Source: an uncultured Mycoplasmatota bacterium (GTDB taxonomy: Bacteria; Bacillota_I; Bacilli_A; RF39; UBA660). From it: DNA of 51,052 nucleotides. This document shows, in pieces, positions 50,196-51,052 of the stretch (position 1 is the stretch's first letter; every line of letters begins with the position of its first letter). The stretch spans positions 1 to 51,052 of the forward strand of contig URWD01000004.1 in NCBI GenBank assembly GCA_900551525.1, in the 5' to 3' direction. The translations under genes were made by a program, and so were the position numbers. Under the pieces are notes generated by a model that worked only from the letters and a program-made list of their open reading frames with translations, did no database searches and was not told where the DNA came from.

Positions 50196-50606
50196 TTACC
50201 AATCTAGTTCTTCATCTGTACTTTTACTTGGTTTTTCTGCATCATCTGTAATCTTACCTTGAACATTAACATTCTTAGGTGCCACTAAATAAATACCAAC
50301 ACCTATTTTTTGCATTGAACCACCTATTGCATAGATAACACCACTTAAAAAATCAATAATTCTCTTAGCTTGATCAGTTGTAACTCTCTTTAAATTAACA
50401 ACAACACTATTTCTATTTTTCAAATGATCAGCTATTTGTTGTGATTCAGAGTATGCACGAGGTTCAAGTAAAATCATCTTATTTCCAGTTTTATCAGCTT
50501 CTTTAACAGCATCTTCTTCAGAAATATTATAATATGCATCTTCTGTACCATTTAAATTTTCTGCATCGTCATCATCTTTAAAAATATTTTTTAAGCTAAA
50601 TCCCAT
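50196..50606 (-). CDS. sepF: Cell-division protein SepF
   Basis: In this 136-residue protein, the N-terminal amphipathic helix (MGFSLKNIFK) would bind the membrane and an acidic linker follows. The SepF domain shows LLEPRAYSESQQIADHLKNR, VVVNLKRVTTDQAKRIIDFLSG and GSMQKIGVGIYLVAP. SepF bundles and tethers FtsZ. The ATG at 50606 is chosen for its GGGAGG site and conserved MGF start; a longer in-frame start at 50645 lies at the promoter. Confidence 0.95.
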   Translation of the reverse strand: MGFSLKNIFKDDDDAENLNGTEDAYYNISEEDAVKEADKTGNKMILLEPRAYSESQQIADHLKNRNSVVVNLKRVTTDQAKRIIDFLSGVIYAIGGSMQKIGVGIYLVAPKNVNVQGKITDDAEKPSKSTDEELDW

Positions 50607-50635
50607 AATCGATTTCCTCCCTAGTCTACTATCCC

Positions 50636-50664
50636 ATTTTATCAAACTTTTAAAATTTTTACAA
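50636..50664 (-). promoter_or_regulatory. Sigma-A promoter of sepF-divIVA
   Basis: On the minus strand TTGTAA (50664-50659) and TAAAAT (50641-50636) are 17 bp apart. Confidence 0.65.
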
Positions 50665-50707
50665 GAGTTTTACACAATATTTTTCTTGTTAATTAAATTA
50701 TACTACA

Positions 50708-50744
50708 GAAAAAAGAATAAAGCCAGAGATTTTTCTCTAGCTTT
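50708..50744 (-). terminator. Terminator of glycyl-tRNA synthetase gene
   Basis: On the minus strand AAAGCTAGAGA pairs with TCTCTGGCTTT (one G-U) around AAAA, followed by ATTCTTTTTTC. Confidence 0.9.
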
Positions 50745-50749
50745 AAAAA

Positions 50750-51052
50750 TTATAACTCAATCTTTTTACTAATAAATGACACTAATTCATCAACTTTAAT
50801 TGTAATTTGTTCCATTGTATCTCTATCTCTAAGTGTTACAGTATCATTTTCAATTGTATTATCATCAATTGTTATAGCAAACGGTGTACCAATTGCATCA
50901 CTTCTTCTATATCTTTTACCAATAGAACCAGATTCATCATATTGGCAATCAAAATGCTTACATAAAGTTGCATAAATATCATTTGCTTTACCAGCGTGAA
51001 CTTTTTTTATAAGTGGTAATATAGTTACTTTATATGGAGCTAAAGCTGGATG
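50750..51052 (-). CDS. glyS: Glycyl-tRNA synthetase, C-terminal part (partial)
   Basis: The last 100 residues are present. HPALAPYKVTILPLIKK opens the anticodon-binding domain, and YDESGSIGKRYRRSDAIGTPF plus VTLRDRDTMEQI are characteristic of single-chain (alpha2) class II glycyl-tRNA synthetases. The 5' part lies beyond the right edge. The alpha2 type is usual in Bacilli relatives of Staphylococcus and mycoplasmas, whereas many others use separate GlyQ and GlyS chains, so the gene could also be named glyQS. Confidence 0.92.
   Translation of the reverse strand, partial: HPALAPYKVTILPLIKKVHAGKANDIYATLCKHFDCQYDESGSIGKRYRRSDAIGTPFAITIDDNTIENDTVTLRDRDTMEQITIKVDELVSFISKKIEL

Noticed and set aside
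1..51052. Mycoplasma-type genetic code (TGA as tryptophan)
   Set aside because: Several confident genes end in TGA and tryptophan is coded by TGG throughout, so the standard bacterial code applies.

Overview
This window comes from a low-GC Bacillota chromosome, probably an uncultured gut member of the Bacilli. It is very AT-rich and almost every gene lies on the minus strand. It carries Gram-positive division genes (ezrA, sepF, divIVA), forespore sporulation genes (spoIIAA, sigF, spoVAC-D-E), a glmS ribozyme, wall- and lipoteichoic-acid-type genes and an LCP-family ligase. TGA is used as a stop codon (for example in the toxin, tagO and the flippase), so the Mycoplasma code does not apply.

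Layout. (1) Positions 1-470 hold an MqsR/MqsA-like toxin-antitoxin pair whose antitoxin runs off the left edge. (2) Positions 470-1020 hold two decayed copies of the wecB 3' end and one other gene fragment. (3) Positions 1047-22168 form a long minus-strand cell-surface polymer locus. It contains tagO; a three-gene ABC importer with a HTH-cytidylyltransferase fusion; a flippase, a phosphotransferase-like sulfatase-fold enzyme, a polymerase/ligase, an acyltransferase-3 protein, a GT4 transferase and TagA; an MBOAT/AlgX-like acylation pair; wecB; and a DltA-DltC-DltB-SGNH cassette. That last cassette lies between two direct repeats of wecB DNA (77 bp identical). (4) Positions 22271-26142 hold an uncharacterised operon-like block: a 5-TM protein, a PD-(D/E)XK protein, a possible HEPN protein and an AAA/DUF4143 ATPase. 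(5) Positions 26.2-26.9 kb hold a 33-bp tandem repeat and two small unknown genes. (6) Positions 26.9-34.4 kb are housekeeping: thiI, a cysteine desulfurase, ezrA, a DUF308 protein, glmS with its ribozyme, and def. (7) Positions 34.4-35.6 kb hold a DUF1016 nuclease gene, a remnant of a second copy, and four CAGTG-tipped palindromes, one of them inside the gene. (8) Positions 35.6-39.7 kb hold recA and a spoIIAA-sigF-spoVAC-D-E operon with no spoIIAB between spoIIAA and sigF. (9) Positions 39.8-43.1 kb hold tRNA-Leu and a two-gene operon pairing a dockerin-bearing glucosaminidase with a membrane-anchored cohesin protein. (10) Positions 43.2-51.05 kb hold LCP, LtaS-like, tRNA-Gly, SH3, divIVA, sepF and the 3' end of glycyl-tRNA synthetase.

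How the genes fit together. TagO, WecB/MnaA and TagA make a GlcNAc-ManNAc lipid-linked primer. The cluster then builds, polymerises and flips a surface glycan and can decorate it by at least three routes: DltA/DltC/MBOAT esterification, MBOAT/AlgX acylation, and probably a CMP-activated phospho- or phosphonate substituent taken up by the ABC importer. The LCP protein could attach such polymers to the wall. The best candidates for something undescribed are the cohesin-dockerin autolysin pair, the nuclease/HEPN-like/membrane-protein operon, the covarying palindromes linked to DUF1016, and the spoIIAB-less sporulation operon. All functional statements come from reading the sequence alone; no database search was run.
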